DNA of 64,000 nt, taken from assembly GCF_026151205.1 (NCBI RefSeq), contig NC_087084.1, positions 8,107,394-8,171,393 of the forward strand. The letters are read 5' to 3'. A program made the translations under genes and the position numbers. Source of the stretch: Bolinopsis microptera (Eukaryota; Ctenophora; Tentaculata; Lobata; Bolinopsidae). How positions within the stretch are numbered: the first letter of the stretch is position 1; every line of letters starts with the position of its first letter. Below are positions 59,995 through 64,000 of this stretch, piece by piece. The notes under the pieces are model-generated. The model was given only the letters and a program-made list of their open reading frames with translations. It searched no databases and was not told the origin of the DNA.

Positions 59995-61845
59995 ATGTAG
60001 CCCTAATGCAGCTCTCTCTGTACAAAATTTTCTAGCAAAATTTTCAAAAAATCTGGAAGAGACACCAAACCTTAGTTTGCTTGTTTTGTTAGTGCACCGT
60101 TAGTGCAATTTGTTTATTTACATTGATATTAGTTGTTGCAGCCATCGCCATAAAATGATGAAGTCACAGCAGAGAAGTAGGTTGAAGAGATAATTGTTTT
60201 GTGTAGAAGTTAAAAGTAATTATGAGATATCGTGGGTAAGTAATTGTGATGATATATACGGCCGTATAATTAGGTAAAGATGGGAATGATACGAGAGATG
60301 TATGATGTTACGAGATAATAAGATTATGTTATAATGAGATGTTGAAATGTGAGACAATTATATTATGGGGAGATATATTAAACTGCAGTATAAATTATTA
60401 GCCGGCTAAGGGATACGGGGTTCAGAAGTTGTGAAGTTTATTGGGAGGAGGTGCTATAATGGTTGTTGACAAGGTGTTAGTTTTAATAAGTAGATGGGCT
60501 TCTTATCTGTTATTTGAGTGTTGTGATACCGCCAAAAGCGCGCTTGGTGGTTAGAAACACTTCGGATTCAGTACGACCCTTCGAACTTTGAAACTAAGAT
60601 TGGCAACATGATTTAGCGTAATAGGGTATGCGGACGTGAAGAAGAGAAGATATGATACAGAGGGAGATTTGATAAAGGGGTTGTTGTATAAAAATAAAGA
60701 TGATTTAGCGTAATAGGGTATGCGGACGTGAAGAAAAGAAGATATTTGAAGTATGATGATACAGAGGGAGATTTGATAAAGGGTTTGTTGTTTAAAAATA
60801 AAGATGATTTAGTGTAATAGGGTATGCGGACGTGAAGAAAAGAAGATATTTGAAGTATGATGATACAGAGGGAGATTTGATAAAGGGTTTGTGTTTAAAA
60901 ATAAAGATGATTTAGTGTAATATGGTATGCGGACGTGAAGAAGAGAAGATATTTGAAATGAGATGAGACAGAAATGAGTTGATAAAGAAGTAATGTTGTT
61001 AAAGTTGGCATGGTGGAATCATGCTGGGAAATAAGAGATACAAATTTTGTTGAGTTTGGGGTAATTTACGTTGTGAAATATGGCTGGTGGCTGCACATTA
61101 ATTACCGCATAAGGCATTCAGGAAAACTTTTGATTATGAATAAACTGAAATTAATTCGGCCTAAACAATTTTCTAGAACTTAAAGAACATCACTTAATAG
61201 CTTAATTATAACCGTAACACACATTTATATTCTCTTGCCACATCGTTTGCTACTCGTTTGATGATTTGAATTTTTATTAAACCTTGATTAATAGTTATAT
61301 TTTGTAAATAATAAGTCGCTAACGTAATTAAACTATTAGTATTAGGATTTTATTTTCCTCTTAAACTTCGAGTATGTGTTATTCGCTGTCTTTGCGTGCC
61401 TTAAAACAGTTAACCTCCGTAATGTCGTCTAATCATTGATAATACCCCAGCAAGTACACAAGTAGACCCTGGAACTTATAACCCTGCTGAGAATAGTGAC
61501 CAAATTGTGTCGGAAAATTACGGACAGTACTATGACAATAAAGATAACTACGACCAGAATAGGCACTACAATTACAACGACTTTACTTTTAAATATTAAC
61601 TTATGGTAATTCAAATGTTTGTTTGTACGATTATATTTAATTTTGTTGGCTGTGCGCGAGAAATTCGATAATTCTTTAAATTAATGATTTTTTACTATAA
61701 GAACGGGCATACCTTATATTATTACCAATAGTTCTTTTGAAATTTTTTTTTTTAAAGAAAAAAAAGAAGGTTGTAGATTTATCATTTCTTTAATTATAGA
61801 TAGTTTTACTATGACGTGGTCGTCATTAATTTTCGATCGGGGAGA
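59995..61845. mobile_element. Internal region 2 of the LTR element (1851 bp)
   Basis: As internal region 1, with a 5-bp insertion in the ACCTTATATTATTACC stretch near 61715 and one visible G/A difference in the 100-bp repeats. Confidence 0.8.
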
Positions 61846-63774
61846 TGTTAGGTAGGGGTATAGTGAATTGAAGGTGAACAGGTTTGCAAATATCTCACGG
61901 CCTGTATTAGTATCTTATAAAATATTTGTACTGAGAGACGGGTAGTCGGTCAATTAATTTAAAGTCTTTATCAATTTAGAAAATATTAAGAGTCAGCGTA
62001 ACAAGCTGAAAGTTGTAAGGTTTGTATGATTGAAATGTCTCACGGCGTGAAGCTGTAGTTAGTATTTTAAGCCGTTGTAAATTAGTAGTTATTTGGAATT
62101 GTGACGTTCCCGGTGGGAAAAGTAGTGGCTTGAAGATCGTTAAAGTTTCAAATTTATTAGAACTTATAGTTAAAAGAATACTTACAATTATTTTAACAGC
62201 ATTGATTTTTGATTATTGTGTTGACGAACTAGCCGAGGTGTTACAAGAGTGCCATGAGAATCAACTCCCCCTTCAACTCCCCAAAGACCTGTCAACCAGC
62301 AGTCTACAAAAAGGGGAGCTCGCCTGCTGCTCGCCGCCGTCCGCCTTTAGCCTTTCTGCCTTTTCTCTTATCTCCGGCCCGGGGTCATGTCATGCTGTGC
62401 CCGTTCTCTCTCCACTCGTTACTCATTTTCATTATAGGTTTGTAGTTTTAAAGTTAAGTTTTGATCATATTGTTATCGTTGCTTCAAATCGTATCAAAAT
62501 GTTGATGTTAAGATTAGTTCATACTTAGGTTAAGTTCTGTTGCAGAATGCATAATAATAATATGCGGTTAAGATATTTATACATAATAGTAATACCTCAC
62601 CAGATTGTCTCGCCGCACTACTTGTTCCCGATCGATCCTTCCAGCAACTAGTCTAAGCCATGGGGATCTATTCCCGAGGTATTGTTCTTACATTAAATAT
62701 TAATCAAATGTTCATAAAAATAGCACTTTTCCACTTGTTAACGTTGACGATTGTAGTATCATAATTATTTCCTGTGTACTAATTATTAGTTCTAATAGTT
62801 ATTAATCTCCAGGCAATATGATGGTGATACCCACCCTACTTGCTCTGCCTGTCCTCACCTAAGCTCCACCAGTCGTATTGCTTCGTAAGTTTATTACGTC
62901 TTCATTAAGAGGTTCCTACGAAAGATTTTCCCTTATTTTAACTTAATTAGTCTGATTATTGTCACTACTTGAACGCTCCGTACTTATAATTAATATTATC
63001 TTACTCCAGATTGATTACCCCCTCCTTCCTCGAGAACCGTTCGTCATTACAAGATGGTTCAGTCCTAGTTGACATTCCACTATATGAAAAGACCAGATCG
63101 CCACGTTATATTCTTATTCCTTGGTTAGTAAATTATACTTATAGTGATTATAGTGATTCAGTTCGTAAGTTATCTAGAAGTAGGAAATTAATACCTATAT
63201 TCCGTATAATTAGTGTGGTCCATTAACTTTGTATTGATATATAATCTCCTCAGAGAGAGAGAGAGAGAACCGGAACAGCGACCTCGTGAATCATCCTATT
63301 TAATCGCTTCACCCTCGCCACATTCGCTACTACTTCAATTATTGGGGTAAATGGACATTAAGACTAAGTTATGAGATATGAGAGTTAAATTAATATTGTA
63401 ATCCTATTTAACCCAATTATTTTACAACCCTTATTTCCTTGTTTTAATTGGTCATCTTCCAGATACAAATTCACCTAAAATTCTGAATCCATAATTACAA
63501 TAGAAATTACTGTCCTAAAATTGTATCTGTACAAAGAGAGTTTGGGTTTGACCTGTGCCCTGAGTGAGTCTCAAACCGGGAGGTATTCCATAATATCGGA
63601 ACCTGAATTTCCATACTCTAGTTAAAAGGAGCCAATTATACGTAGTTAAATTAATACCACCACAATTTAATGAAATATAATAAATAAATAATCTCTAGAA
63701 GTCATGGAAAATTGGAGCATTAAATAGGCCGTTAAGTAAGTTGTCGTGCTGAAACCCGAGTACGCCTCTTAACA
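61846..63774. repeat. LTR 3 (1929 bp)
   Basis: Same length and ends. One substitution is visible (AAGCCATGGGG for AAGCTATGGGG near 62660). Followed directly by the target duplication GGTGC. Confidence 0.85.
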
Positions 63775-64000
63775 GGTGCACGAGAGATGGAGTCCAACCT
63801 TTGAGCGGGGTTCTGGTAGGAGTTATATATCTTTAATGGGTTTTTAATGAATGATAAGGGCCCGCATCAACGCGTTCCTAATCGAATCCTATGCTTATCT
63901 TAATTACTTTGTAACACTTTTGCTTCTTCAAAGAGTCTTTCTTAGCAATCGGAACGATTCAATTATCTTTATGGTTGCCTGTCAATCGGAATGTGCAGAA
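63775..64000. other. Right flank of the LTR element
   Basis: Begins with the target-site copy GGTGC and continues the sequence interrupted at 54290. Nothing else recognisable before the window ends. Confidence 0.5.

Larger units (their letters stand above)
54291..63774. mobile_element. Tandem LTR retrotransposon derivative (LTR-int-LTR-int-LTR)
   Basis: Three repeats of exactly 1929 bp, each beginning TGTTAGGTAGGGG and ending CCTCTTAACA, alternate with two internal regions (1846 and 1851 bp). The TG...CA ends, the 5-bp flanking duplication and a purine tract (GGGGAGA) directly before LTRs 2 and 3 are classic LTR-element features. No gag, protease, reverse transcriptase or integrase is visible, and the sequence after the first LTR (ATGTAGCCCTAATGC) is not a usual tRNA primer site. 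It is therefore a non-autonomous (LARD-like) element. The tandem form probably arose by LTR-LTR recombination. Copies differ by only a handful of bases plus one 5-bp indel. Confidence 0.85.

Noticed and set aside
54291-63774. Three tandem copies of a host gene rather than an LTR element
   Set aside because: TG/CA ends, equal 1929-bp terminal repeats, GGTGC duplication and a purine tract before each 3' LTR fit an LTR element better. The exon-like frames are reported separately.

Overview
This is a stretch of animal (metazoan) nuclear DNA: AT-rich, mostly non-coding, with short exons separated by introns of up to about 23 kb, many tandem repeats and several transposons. There is no prokaryotic gene organisation. 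Muskelin, and a membrane protein combining chitin-binding type-2, kringle and laminin-G domains, point to an invertebrate or early-branching animal. I cannot fix the phylum from the sequence.

Layout. At the left edge (1-473, minus strand) is the 5' coding exon of muskelin (MKLN1), running off the window. The interval 0.5-5.3 kb holds a decayed LINE reverse-transcriptase fragment and a GC-rich repeat block with a perfect 146-bp palindrome. From 5.35 to 50.3 kb, plus strand, one large gene is spread over at least ten exons whose splice phases all fit: CBM14 domain (5352-5531), kringle domain (20570-20675 and 22041-22168), laminin-G domain (45571 to about 47515), a linker ending in a Thr/Pro-rich stalk, and a transmembrane segment with a neurexin/CASPR-like cytoplasmic tail (to 50292). 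The signal-peptide exon was not found. Its introns carry tandem repeats, a 5.4-kb minisatellite with higher-order structure (25.9-31.2 kb), a 3.36-kb DNA transposon with poly-G inverted ends and an 8-bp target duplication (31.65-35.02 kb), a tRNA-Phe gene, a 5S rRNA gene on the opposite strand, SINE-like and MITE-like copies, and dozens of CACGTG E-boxes.

Downstream (50.3-54.3 kb) are 3' flanking DNA and two small unidentified minus-strand reading frames. From 54291 to 63774 lies a tandem LTR element: three 1929-bp LTRs alternating with two internal regions of about 1.85 kb, flanked by the 5-bp duplication GGTGC. It has no gag-pol, but carries a set of phase-compatible exon-like frames repeated in each copy.

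The most unusual signals are regulatory. CACGTG occurs about 60 times. At least seven copies lie exactly 19 bp from an ATTGG (CCAAT-box) in a fixed relative orientation. CACGTG is also paired with CArG boxes (CCATATAAGG-type) in two tandem arrays and at two single sites. These suggest a recurrent composite cis-element carried in introns, possibly dispersed by repeats.
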